Assembly: GCA_947462335.1 (NCBI GenBank)
Contig: OX381710.1
Coordinates: forward strand, 28,303,772-28,367,771
From: Harmothoe impar
Taxonomy: Eukaryota; Annelida; Polychaeta; Phyllodocida; Polynoidae
Length of the DNA: 64,000 bases
Reading direction: 5' to 3'
The notes under the pieces: generated by a model
Told to the model about the DNA's origin: nothing
Databases searched by the model: none
The model's input: only the letters and a program-made list of their open reading frames with translations
In this document: positions 47,917-60,240 of the stretch, piece by piece
Position numbering within the stretch: the stretch's first letter is position 1
Layout of the letters: the number at the start of each line of letters is the position of its first letter
Translations under genes and position numbers: made by a program

Positions 47917-49360
47917 GCGGCCATCCTGCACCATACGTCTGACTACATCACAGCCCTGGAGTCGGAGAAGACCCGCCTGCTGTCTCAGAACGCTAAACTG
48001 AAGCGTGAGATGCTGGAGTTGGGGGCGAACAGCGCCCGAGACACGGAGAGCGACCTCAGCTCCCAGGGCTCGCCGCCACCCAAGCGCAAGAAGCGCGACA
48101 CTGAGTCGTCGGACGAGGGCATCGGCATGAGCTCTGGCGACTTTGACGAGCCCACCGTGGAGGAACTCAAGAGGGAGATGATCTACCTGCGCAGCCAGCT
48201 GGACCGGGAGCGGCGTCTGCGCATCATGCTGGAGGAACAGACGAGGACCCTGGAGAGCCAGCTCTACCCAGAGCGTCTGCGTCAGATCGCCAGCCAGGTG
48301 CAGGCGCAGATGCGGTACCAGGAGGAAAAACAGGTGCGTTTACTCTTGACGTTGGACTTTGAGTTTGGAGAGGGGGGGACTGTGCATCTTTACAAAGGTG
48401 TCATCATAATGTTTCTTATCATGATTTTTTAAACAAGCATGTAAAAAGGGGAATAACATCATTTGATTGCATATGCAAGTAGAATATTAGGAGTAGAATA
48501 AGTAGAGAAGTGAAGACTGACCAGTGCCTTTACCCTTACAGAAGTACCTGGAGGAGCAGCGGCGTATCCAGGAGGAGCAGGAGGAGGCGCTCGCCGCCCG
48601 TAACGCCCCTACCGGCACCACCCCGATCGTCATAGCCCCCATGTTGGTGACGGCCTCAGCCACCCCTGCTGCCACCCCGCCACCTGCCACCCCCATAGTC
48701 ACCCCACTGCCACCCGTGGTGACGGCCCCTGCTGCCACCCCCGCCGTGGTGGTCAAACCCCGCCTGCCGCCAGTGGTCAACTCGAGCACGGCTACCACCA
48801 CCAACTCCATGTCCCGCCGGAACCTGGAGACCATCGTGGAGGCCATCCGCCATCTGGAGGGGGACAACATCCTCTTTGACTGCGTCCAGAAGAGTAAGAG
48901 CAGCTCGAGCTGCAGTTCGAGCAGCTCGGCCGTCATGGAGACTGACAGTGTGTACGGGTCGTCCTCTGTGGGCGTGGCCTCCAGTAGTGAGAACGACGAC
49001 GACGAGGAGGAGTGGGGTCGTCTCTCGGCCCCGGCCCCCTCGTCAACAGCTGGCCGCGACGACTCGCCGCACTCCAACATTGCCGACGCCACGTCATTGC
49101 TGGCGCTCAGAGCACGTGACGATAGTACGTCAGAGGACTATGTAACATCGTCGTCGTCACCGCGGCACCATAGTAGCCAATACCACCACCACCACCCCCA
49201 CCACCACCTCTCGGCGCACCACCTGAGAGTGGTGAACCCGGACAGATTCCCTATCGCCTCGCAGCTCTTGCAGAAGCAGCAGAAGCAGTCAGCGGTGTCT
49301 CCGCGCGGCTTGTCTCCCTTTGTGCCGCGCCCGGCCGTTATAGTGCAGAATGTATCCTAG
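47917..49360 (+). CDS. TFAP4: Transcription factor AP-4 (bHLH-leucine zipper), last two coding exons
   Basis: E-box (CAGCTG) binding homodimeric bHLH-ZIP factor of the nucleus. Exon 47917-48333 is preceded by a CTTTCCTCCAG acceptor; exon 48542-49360 ends at TAG; both are in phase 0, together 411 residues. The first exon opens with AAILHHTSDYITALESEKTR, helix 2 of the HLH running into the first zipper. Then follow the DEGIG motif after a KRKKR cluster, and the second zipper RREMI-type segment LKREMIYLRSQLDRE with MLEEQTRTLESQLYPERL, as in vertebrate TFAP4. The last exon has a Pro/Ala/Thr/Val-rich stretch, the conserved MSRRNLETIVEAIRHLEG motif, Ser-rich and acidic segments, a His-rich stretch and C-terminal PAVIVQNVS. 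The basic region, helix 1 and start codon (about 90 residues) are not found upstream in the window, so they are probably in the gap. The protein would be longer than human TFAP4 (338). Confidence 0.93.
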
Positions 49361-52300
49361 GACTCAGCTAGCCCTCATATCTAGGCAATGTAGTAGGATA
49401 GACTCAACGGACAGGTTTATTACTAGCGTGTATTCGTGCATGTTTCTCCCCCCACTGTCTCTTTGTATTATATTATTAATTATTATGATGGTGATGATGA
49501 TCATTATGTTGTGTATGTTTACTGATTATTTTTGCGGAGGTTCTTCTCTCCATGGTTGATGTGTGTGGCGGTGTGGGGGAGGACGTGAGTTGTGCGGCGT
49601 GTTCATCATACATGTAGTGTGCGTGTACTAAAGCCAATATACTGCGGACGCGTCGTCATCACCCTGTATGGTTATCATCGTTTTGTTGCATACTGCGCCT
49701 ATTCCCTTTCTGTAGAGTTCTTTTCCTATTTCACACCAGAGGGGGAGTACCATCATTCATCATGTAAATAACTTCCTCATGACTTCAGATAACACACTGA
49801 GGTCCTCGCCGGGTTCACCCCCGTCCACACATTGATTGTATTCATAATCTATAAATGAGGTCGTATGTGTTTAATGCCAAGTAATGCAAACTGTACATAT
49901 TTGTGACATATATATCTTGTACCTCCAATGTTGAAAATCTTTTATGTATTTTGTAGTGTCTGTTAGGTTTGGTCCAACAACATTTGAAAGGAAGACAAAA
50001 TGGTTTAAAAGCACAACAAGCACATTGTTGGAACAAGTGCCAGGTCAAAACCAGCATCATAGGAAATATAATGAGAAATGTAAATAGGACAAAAATGAAA
50101 AATGAAAAAAAAAATACAAAAACCAAGATCTTTTGGGTTGGGCATTGTTCTTGACGAGGAGAGGAAGGTTAGACAAGATAGGGACCATCGGTTGTTCTTG
50201 GTTTGGCCTGATCTTCTAGGTCTTGGATGGTGAGAAAATGGAGTGCATAAAATGTACTTGGCCGCCTGAGCGTCATACTGTGTGGGTCAAAAGGGATATA
50301 CTGTAACCCTGCTGATTGGCTACATAGTTATTTTTCACTAAGGTGGTTGAGTACGTTTAGCCTCACAGACACCGTTAGATGTCGCCAACATGTAATAAAG
50401 GAAAGATGTATATATTATCACAAAATCGTTGTCATGGCAACCCAGATACAAAAAAAAGGGAAGATTAATAATAATAGGGTGTTTTTATTCACCCCCCAAC
50501 AAAATTGTGGCAGCTGAAAAATGAGGTTACGCAGGGCCATTATGCCCATTTATTTTCTTTTTGTTTGTTTTCATTAGTATATATTTCTAGATATGTATGA
50601 TGCTGACATTGGTATATGACACTACGGCTGCTGGTGCTTTGTACTTTGACCAAATTTATGACCAAGTATATGTATACGAGTGGGTTTCTTTTCCTATTCA
50701 CATTTGTTGCCAAATTATTACGACGAGATTTTTGGATTTAATTCCAACTGGAGAAGCGAAACTTGAGGCTAGAAAAAACAATAACCGGGATGATTGCATT
50801 TGTTATGTTTGTGTTTTAAATGCCTTCTCCCTCTTTCAGTTTCAAATTGACTCTGGTGTTTCTGTAAATATGGGAGAGGGGCGCTTTCTCTTACCTGTCG
50901 ATGTATTCTGATCAAACTCTTGAGACAAAAACAAAATATTACATTCCACTCGGTCTGGTAGCCGAATGACAACCGCAAAAAAAAATTGGAATAGAAAAAG
51001 ACTTTTTTTCTCCTTCTTTAAAGGAAAAACATATTGAACCTTTTGTGTTCTTTAGGCCTTTTTAGTTTGAAGACCCCCATTTTGGCGTGGCTTAGATATA
51101 TACTATACGTGCAGCAGCAGGCGACGGGCAGCGAGTTTCTGTGCATCAGGCGTTCACCACTTAGTGTTGGCATGCACTCTTTGAATAATGGCCCAAATGT
51201 TTGATTTGGAATCAGGGTACAATAATTCTATACAACAATGATACTACTCTACTACTTCTTGTATTACTACTCTAGGTAATTATTATGTCGTCGTTAAGGA
51301 GAATGGTCGTTATTGTCAGTATGTTTTCAAGATGTGAGTGCGCTATCCAGACACCCCCGGTGACCCCTGAAAACAGTAATCCATAATTCTAGTAAATGAT
51401 GATGAATATCAATTATTGTTACCCCCTGGAGGACTGAGGCGTCGGGGCAGCCATTGTATGCACCTCCCTGTGGATGGAGATGTTACCATGGGTTGACTCC
51501 TCCTGCATACTAAAGGTGACCCAAAAAGTGGACACTTGTCTGGACACCATCTTGATTTGTTATAGCAAGACACTTAGCACAAAGGTGAGAAAGATGGCGT
51601 TCTTTAGGAAAAGAAAACACAATATGTACATTGTCGTGACTTGCCCGTACGAGATGATATGGACACCTGTGGCTAATACCCTATGAGGATACCCAGGAGG
51701 TTCATCCATCCAACACCCAGGAGGAAAACACACCGGGTTCTAAGGCATGGACATATTGGAACAGGACGCCCCGACTCCCAGTGTTAACAGACATTGACGA
51801 AAATAGACTATTGGCCTGTGTAGATAGTGAATGCCTGTATTTCCTTATGTGAGATAACTCCGGGACTCGTTCTGCTTCTGTTACATCTTTATCTATTTTC
51901 TTTGGTCACTTATTGGTCATCCTTTGGACATTAAGCGTATGTGGGTGCAGCAATGGTGACCATACTAATAGACAGAATCCAGAGCCCGTTGTACTCAACG
52001 CGAGGACGTAGTGTTGGTTTGGTGAGGGGTGACACATATACTCAGCCCTACCTGATCAACACCATCCCCCCCAACTTTGTTATTATTTAAAACAATAATA
52101 ATAATCACCAGGGAGCATACACTTTCCTGTAATTTTAGGTTGGTGGAACTAATAGTTATTATAATTGCTATTATTATGATAATTGATTATGATTATTATG
52201 ATACCTATACTGTAACTAGGAGCCGCCTCTGTGTGTGTGATGGTTGTGTGCTGTGGTACTACTTTACACTGTCCAGTTGAGCGGTCGGTGAGTTGCTCGG

Positions 52301-53880
52301 CTCGGTGAGTTGCTCCTGACCGGCTCACTGGGAGTTGCTCGCAGTCTTAGCACCTTGAGGGATGTAAGGAGGGGAGCAGCAGCTGGGGCTAGCTTAAGAC
52401 ACACTACAATGGAAGTCCTACCCCCGTTGGTCATTTAATACAAAGTTATACATTCACTGATTGCATGGAGAGTATTATAACTTGATCTGTGAATTTCACT
52501 CGGACTTTGTACTTCAATGTGGGTTGGACTTTGTGGTATGATATAGTGTGGTCCTGGCTTGCTTATAAAGCTATGTATATTCTAGAAGGGGATATAAGTA
52601 AATCAAAGGGGGGATCGCTACATTCTCTAGCTCCATGGCCAGCACTGAAGAGACCTAGTGACATCAAGTGACATTATTTGTATTGGCCGGTTTCCACCAC
52701 TTGAATTATTTTGATAACTAGGAAATTGACTGGGTGCTGCTTTCCTAATGTTCAGTTGTTTGACGATCGAAAGAAGGAAAATGAATCAAAAGTATCATCG
52801 GCACCTCAGACTATTCTTCCAATGTGAATGGATAATATTCGGCTTACAAAAACATCAAAGTATTTATTTGTTATCTGTATCTTTATTACACAAATTATAT
52901 ACGACGTTATCCTTTTCATGGCCTTATTTTTTGTTATTTATTTGTTGTCATTGAAACTTATTGTTTTCGCCTGTTTGAGCGAGAGAAAAGCCAAAGAGTG
53001 GAGAAGCAGGCAAATCCTTTCATATATGGTATATTCCTAGACATGCGGTATTTATACGTAGACATACTTTCTGGCATACAATGCCCAATTGAACAAATGT
53101 GTCTGTACTTTATACATTTGACACGGTTCTAAGGAAGGCCTTGAACTTTATACAGACTCGCTTCTGAATGTGCATAGCACACCATAAAATATAGGGGAAA
53201 ACACTGAAATTAACAATAAATTGGTCAGTGATTCTGCGTCACTTGATGGCCTAAATGGTTGAAAGATCGTATTGGCCTTACACAAAAAAAAGCTTGCTCC
53301 TGAACTACTGGTATTTTTATCTCTTTAAAATTCTCATTGACAATAAACACTACACTTCCTAGTGGTAAACCCTTTAGGAAGAATGGGCTCAGAGTGCTGG
53401 TCATTTACAAGCTCGCTTAGTCGCCAACTTTACATTGAATCCCCCCACTATGCTCCGGTCTAATACATAAATGTATCCCACACATGTTCGATATTGGTAA
53501 TACTATTTTTTAAGCGTCTTTTCTCAAATTGATTATTATACGGCCATGTGGCCCCTGTCGATAACATTTAGGTGCATGGTTGTGTTTTGGGATTTATTTT
53601 CATGTTGAAAACAACTTAAGACTGAGATTTAAGCCACAATGGTCTACCATTTTCTCTGTACCAGTAAACACATTTTCCTCTATAATTATATAACCTATTG
53701 AATGCTTTATAAATGCCTGTATACTAGTAATACTACTACTTCGCTAAGAGACCGGGTAGATCTACAATACCCGTCTGTCGCCTCGTGGGGAAGGTGAGAT
53801 CACTAGGAAGCAGTTTGCCACTTTGTCACACAATCCTCATCTGTCTGAAATAAACTGGCTAATTATAACAAGAGATCTTT
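49361..53880 (+). other. Probable TFAP4 3' UTR and flank
   Basis: AT-rich unique-looking sequence without a supportable frame. AATAAA occurs at 50395-50400 (in ATGTAATAAAGG), giving a 3' UTR of about 1 kb, and again at 53849-53854 as a possible distal site. Transcript extent is inferred from these signals only. Confidence 0.4.
50395..50400 (+). promoter_or_regulatory. Candidate polyadenylation signal of TFAP4
   Basis: Canonical AATAAA about 1035 bases after the TFAP4 stop, followed by an A/T-rich stretch. Upstream sequence shows no earlier canonical hexamer that I noticed. Confidence 0.5.
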
Positions 53881-56860
53881 GTTTTCATGTTTAATGTTTA
53901 TACAAAATATATAACGTTACAGTGGATCAAGCCCTAAAGATGCCACAGGGCAGGGAATAATAAAAAAGCTTATAATGGACTTACGATACATAAAGCTTAT
54001 AATGACTTGGAAAATATATATAGCTTATAAATGGCTTAACTTATATATAGCTTATAATGGCGATAGACATAACTTATAGTTATAGCTTATATGCTTTACA
54101 GTAAAATCCATTTTCCTCACATTCGTAAATTTTGAAGAAGAAAAAAAACGGGGGTCATGGTGTGGCTGACTGGAAGCAGAATTCAAACAGCAGCACTTCC
54201 CAGTCGTCATCAGAATGTAAAAGTTATACGGGAACGAGACCTCGAATGTTGGTCAATTCGCTTGTAGTACATCGCCGAATATACGGTTGAGCGCCCAGGG
54301 TGCCGTTTCTCCACATTATGCAGACAAAATATTCTATATTATGTGGAGAAAATGAAAATAATAAATAAAAAAATAAAAAAATCACCAAATATGTATGGTA
54401 CTGTTACATACAAATGAGGACATAAGCACTTGAATGTAGAGCTCAGCATGATACAGAATTTAACTCGCAGAAACAGTTTTGGAGAAACAACACCCAGGAC
54501 GGATGAGTACCGTTAGTAGAGTTATTCAAGACAATGTACTAAGGCTCGTACACATGGGTTTATAAGTGGTGTTTTTTTGTAAGTGGTCTTTGATCATAGA
54601 CCGATATCACAGAGACAGCTTTCCCCATAGCAGGTTACACAAGTTGTGTAGAAGATCGCCTGAGTGCTGAGGTAGTTGATCAACTTGACACCTTGCAGCC
54701 TGCACCCACTTACCCCTACCCACTGGAATGTCTCAGCACATAGACTCGTGTGTATATATACGTGTGTAATGTTATATGGGAGATGGGTGGGATGGAGCAC
54801 AATATGCCATCCCATAGTAGGCCCAGTATACATGTACAGTAGAGGAACTGGGAGACACCACCGTCTAACACCCCCTCCCCCTCCGGCCCTCTCTTCAGTT
54901 CTGAAGAGGGCGGTGGGCGCTGGTGAAGAGGGGCCCACAATCTGTGGTGGGATCCAACAGCTAAGCCCAATGTAGGTATGGCCGGCCCGCAGAGAGAGAC
55001 CCGGCCTGGAGGGCGGCGTGGTGAGGCCACTCCCCCGCCGCGTCCACTGTTTACCTTGCCTACAACACTGTTTGTACGGGCCGACCAGTGACGGCAGGTG
55101 CTTCCTCTCAGATCGGCGCTGCTGCTGCCCCCCCCCCCCCCCACCCCCACACTCACACACATACCCCTCCCCACCTCCACCTCCAAAACGTCCACCCACT
55201 CACTGCACCTAGCCTCCAGACTGGTGGTATGTATAGCGCACATCGCCAAAGGGTGAAACCCCATGGAAGGGTTGTGTTCACGTGTGGTTGAGACTACATG
55301 TATACGAGATGAACAGAAACATGGGTTTAGAGGGATCTTTTAGAATAATTTGAACAGTATCTCATACGTTTTCATTACGATCCATTATTGCAAGGCACAT
55401 CAATTGTCCGTTGCACCTGTCCCCTCTTTTTCGCCATCTAATTTTAACTCCTGAGTCGTAGTGAGATCCATTGGGAATTGCATTAAGACTTTTATTGAAA
55501 ATTTCAACTTGAATGTCAAATCAGCACTAGACCACAAACACCACACAGGGAACATGTGTCAGCAAATTTCAGATCAATGTCTATACCAACATTTTTGGCA
55601 AAATCATTTCAATATAAAATGCATCTAAATCCTTCAAGAAATAAATTATGAAATTGTACAAATTCCAGAATAGATGGCTATTGTGTTTATACATCCTCAT
55701 TGGTGCATAGCGTTTTGTAGATCTTCCAGGTTTTACTGGGCATCTAGCTAGTTGATCGATACCTGACACGTAACTCTACAGTCTATACATTTAGGATCAT
55801 TGTAATCGAAGAAACACAACTGTGGGTTCTCGCTATGTACTATAGCTCTGGCGGTCATGTGCCTGCTTCGACCAATTATTGAACACATATTGTATTACAA
55901 CAATGACCAGGGGCCGTCGTCGACTTGTGGGGATCAGAGTATTGGGTGGCAGCCAACACCTTCTTGAGTCTGGTTATTTGACGAGGGCTGGCCAGTGGTC
56001 AGTGGCAGAAACTGGGTTCTCAAGAGGCTTACACTGGCTTAACGTGCTGCGGCATGCCACAGGGACTTCATAATCCCCAGATTAGCATTTGGACTCTTTG
56101 TACTGCCTGAATGGCTGCTCAGTTCCCATCATTTACACCTCAGTCGTTTTGCTGTTGATAACTAAGTTACTTGGCTAATTCAACAGGCACATATAAAGGC
56201 ATGCTGTTGCTAATAGTTGGCTTTGATAACGCTAATTACACCAATATTGATACCATCAAAGACCTTTTACATAGTGCAGAGGTATTGATACTATTACAAT
56301 GAGATTACACCTATGGTTAATTGTTTTTTTACGTGTACAAAGAAGTGTGCCTATATTTGGCCTTGGTCTTCTATTATTATGGTTCCATAATATATCATAC
56401 ACTATGATAATGATACCAACAATGACAATATGAATTCCTTTTATAATTATATTTGATGCTCGGTGTAATTCTATAGTCCAAATTATATTTTCCTCCGGAC
56501 TACAACTACATGTACATGCGTTGCATACCAGCCCTGCTATCCAGAGAGGTCCCAAAAGGTGTCATAAGGCGTTGTATAGCATTTTTGTGGTTATGTACTC
56601 CATGGTCCCCAGGATGTAGAGCCTCTATGGTGTGCCTCTTTTTATAGAAGGTATAGCAAGGGGGCTGCCAAAGGTATGCTGGTCTGGTATGGGAAGGAGA
56701 GGAAAAGAAGTACAAAACATGGAAAGACATCCTAAGACATACCATTTGCGGTTAATATCCCTGGTACTTCTGAGCATTGTTCCAGCCAACAGTAGCATGT
56801 TCAGTAGCAAGTTACAGTGAGTGACCCACGCACTGTTGGCAAGCGAGGTATTATTCCCAG
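53881..56860. other. Intergenic, no gene seen
   Basis: AT-rich, with a degenerate run of AGCTTATAATGG-like motifs near 53970-54090 and a CpG/C-tract segment near 54880-55200. Frames of up to about 200 codons on the minus strand at 54594-55199 are Gly/Arg-rich with no recognisable domain, so they are not called. Confidence 0.5.
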
Positions 56861-56869
56861 CTAACAAAA

Positions 56870-57000
56870 AAAACACGTTATTTTACGTCGAAATAACGTT
56901 TTAAATTTTACATAACGTTATGTCATACTAAAGAGCCTTAGAAAAACGTTGACATATAACGTTATATAACGCTATAAAATGGTGTATAACGTTATTTGTT
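56870..57000. repeat. Cluster of ATAACGTTAT palindromes
   Basis: AACGTT appears five times within about 120 bases, usually as ATAACGTTAT or AAATAACGTT. The motifs can pair with each other. Function unknown; possibly a degenerate foldback element. Confidence 0.55.
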
Positions 57001-57015
57001 TACTGGGTTACATAT

Positions 57016-57160
57016 TGCATTAATATCACAATGCAATTTAACAAACATAGTTTGGCGGTTGTTTTCCATGTCTAGTGGCAGTATAATTAATAGCACAATG
57101 CAATTTAACAAGCATAGTTTGGCGGTTGTTTTCCATGTCTAGTGGCAGTATAATTATATC
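57016..57160. repeat. Tandem duplication, two copies of about 66 bp
   Basis: CACAATGCAATTTAACAA, CATAGTTTGGCGGTTGTTTT and CCATGTCTAGTGGCAGTATA occur twice in the same order with one or two differences. Confidence 0.9.
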
Positions 57161-58074
57161 AATTATATCATTCTCAAACAAACCTCCAGTATGCTTTATA
57201 TATTGTCAACATAATTTCCATTCTTAGAGTGCATTCGTCGAGGCATACGTTTGCAACAATAATATCCATGATTGGAAAGACACAATGATTTTCGAAGAAC
57301 ACTGTTTACAATCATTGAAAACATTGATATGTTGCGAATAAAAGCTACATACAAATTAAGTTGACGTGAATTCTTTTGATGGAATAATCTTATTTTGTAA
57401 TGTTGACATGTTATCATACCTTAAAGAGTTTCATAATACCATGTTTAAAAAACGGTAAATCAGATAACATAGACATTCATATTTTATAACCATGCCACAG
57501 CTCAAACCAATTATCCGAATGCAATAATGAAATGTAATATTCCTTTAAGAATTTGTAAATAAGAGAGGACATGCGACGTCCGATGCTGTGTCTAATAGGC
57601 AACCATTTATTGTGGTGTGTTCTATGCAACACTGTATTCTGGACAAGTTCCTTCTGTAATACTTAATTATGTATTCGTTTCTGGTATGTCAGTACAATGT
57701 TGTATGCTTCTCTGCACCCATCCTAGACAAGGTCCAGAGTACTGCATGACCATCGCTCCACACAGATGGAGGGGTAGCAATACCTTGACACGAAGATGTA
57801 GTTACGTCACGTTGCTTTCATAAATGATCAAATAGTGCGATTATGCATAGAGATATAGGTCTACATGGATAATGCTAGGAAGTCAACTCTACATAATATA
57901 ATGCATGTACGAGTCACATAACATTATGTATGATCTACAGGATAATACAAACCATGTATAGAGTAATATAATGGGAACGTTTTTTCCTGAACACAATTGG
58001 ACCACGTGTATTTGTTTACCTTATATATATGTGGCACGATCTGCGACAGGGTGCACTAAGGTCCTTTTTCATAG

Positions 58075-58215
58075 AACTAGCATTTGTAGTCATGATGCAG
58101 ACACGCAGCCCCAGGCGAGTAACTCACCAGGGCTGGAGGGCAACATGCTGACCCTTCGAGATTGCATCAACGAATGCAGCACTTATGAGTCACTAGCAGC
58201 AGAGGGCATATCAGA
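58075..58215. repeat. Diverged palindromic GCAGC repeat copy
   Basis: GTCATGATGCAGACACGCAG, CCCCAGGCGAGTAACTCACC and GGGCTGGAGGGCAACATGC keep the GGCGAGT-ACTC-ACCAG centre of the family. A second AATGCAGC lies at about 58172. Confidence 0.5.
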
Positions 58216-58230
58216 TCAAAAGACATATAG

Positions 58231-58380
58231 ACAGAGGTCCACGATAATCTGTCTGAACGACAGGTTTCTCCACGAGTGGTGCATTGGATCGTATCACACG
58301 AGGCGGAGCTGAGTGTGATGCGATCAATGCACCACGAGTGGAGAAACCAGGAGTTCAGACTGATTAGAGTGGATCTCTGT
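58231..58380. mobile_element. 150-bp foldback element
   Basis: Left arm from ACAGAGGTCCACGATAATC to GATCGTATCACAC and right arm from GTGTGATGCGATC to GGATCTCTGT are complementary over about 68 bases with around ten differences, leaving a loop of about 13 bases. GGTTTCTCCAC.CGTGGTGCATTG is the most conserved part of the arms. No coding capacity. Confidence 0.85.
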
Positions 58381-59697
58381 ATTTATTTCATGTGATTCTT
58401 GATTAATTTCATCAGAATATACATTTAAAGACTGGTATGATAGCTATTTTGGTGATGCCATTGTGGAGAAACAGTCCGTGGAGAATGATCATCAGTTTCT
58501 CGACAGGGGTGTGGAGAACGACCAATTTAGTACTTGAGCATAGTAACTTTGTTTCTCCACATGAAATAAAATGTCATCCTTAAAGGGTTAAGTGTGACTG
58601 ATGGACTAATTCATAATATGTCCTGTATATGATACTTATGTGGAGGAGGAGAAGAGGTGCAGGACATGAGGAGGGTGTACGTGTTAGGTGTGTGTAGGGT
58701 AGGGGGTGGACGTGTCCCACCTCAGGACATCACCTACCTGGGTGTGGTGTAAGGTGTGGTGTCTGTAGTATTTGTAGGTTAATAGAGGAACACTGCCAAG
58801 TCACCACCACTTCAGGTGGTCGTCGTCGTGTGTGGCACGTACCCCTCTACTCCCTGCTCCTGTACCTGCTGACCTCTGCCCGAGCAGCTCAGTGGGAGCT
58901 GGAGTACAACACAGGTGTCGGGATAGGGGACACCCCGCCCCCAACTCCTAAATACTAGATGGACAACAATGTCTTAAAATTGTACAAATGTAGGTGTAGC
59001 TGGATTATCTAGAAACTGTTTTAAACGTCAGCCTAGATTAACTGGTAAAAAGTAATTTATATTCATTGAGTTTCGGGTAACATTGTAGACTCTTGACTTG
59101 GATATTGCAACTCATAGAGTTAAATTTCAGACCTTCAATTAGCTATATAAAATTCAATGAAATTCAAAATAAACAATTCTTCAAAGTTGGAAAAACAATT
59201 GCTGGTGTCGCTCTGTTTTTGTAGCTAGGTCGGGTTGCCTAAAATTGGCCTAAATATAAGACGTATAGTAAATTTATTCTAGTAATGTATACATGTGCCT
59301 ATTGCTGCTGCCGTCCACGGCAGGAGAGCTATAGCAGTTGGGGACCACGCCCATTGAAGCAACACGTGGAGCAGCTCTTGGCAATGCCTTCTTTACCAGA
59401 GCAGCTCGCGTTCAGCTCACGTTCAGCGCCAAAGGTCACGAGACTTTACTTAGTGGGTTGGCCCAACTAAAATGGCTAGATCTATTATTTTCCTATATGA
59501 AGTGTGGGTAAACTAGCCGTATACGGGCGATCATGATTTAGGCTCTTTGGGCAGTGCCCATTGTAACAAGGGATGATATCCCTGTAATATATACGTTTAT
59601 TAATGTTTATTAAGGTATACTTTTTTGGTGAACATTTTTACTCTCCCACGCCTAATGACTGACTGCCTGCCATGGTACCGAGTATGCATCAAACCTT

Positions 59698-59934
59698 CAC
59701 AGAAAGAAGAAACAGCATCAAAAGGGAGTCCGGGTTGCCTCCAGAATGACTCCCCTCTCTAGGGGAGCCCAGGTCCATATGTGACTCCCTTCGGTTAGCC
59801 AGTGAGCTATGTGACTCCCTTATGTCAGAATGGGAGTCGACTAGACTCCCTTAGACAGCATGGGCTCCCCTAAAGAGGGGAGTCATTCTGGAGGCAAGCT
59901 GGACTCCATTTTGACGCTGTTTCTCTTTTCTGTG
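59698..59934. mobile_element. 237-bp foldback element with 74-bp arms
   Basis: Arms 59698-59771 and 59861-59934 are reverse complements with few mismatches, including GCCTCCAGAATGACTCCCCT in full. The 89-base centre holds GTGACTCCC motifs and GGGAGTC. No open frame. Probable MITE. Confidence 0.88.
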
Positions 59935-60240
59935 TTCTCTTTTGGAGAGGAATGGCTTTCCGCAGAAAAAAGTCTATGGTCTGGGTATGTTCTCACCTGA
60001 CCTTTACCTTTGAACCAGAACCAGGACTGATCACAGGCCTAGATTCTGGACACACCTGAGTAACTGACAAACACCTACCTGGATACCTTTGTCCTGGTGA
60101 TGTCACATGGTGAAGTTGTGGAGGTGAATCTCACCCTGGTCTGTGTCACATTTTCAGTCTAGCAACAGGGTCGCCCATACCTGTCCTCGTCTACCGGTCA
60201 CCCCTGGGCGGCACAAACATATGCTGCATTATGCACGTTA

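Noticed and set aside
54594..55199. 201-codon Gly-rich minus-strand frame
   Set aside because: Lies over C-tracts and CpG-rich DNA, no recognisable domain, codon use unlike the real genes in the window.
57971..58312. 113-codon plus-strand frame
   Set aside because: Runs through the palindromic repeat and the foldback arm; compositional.
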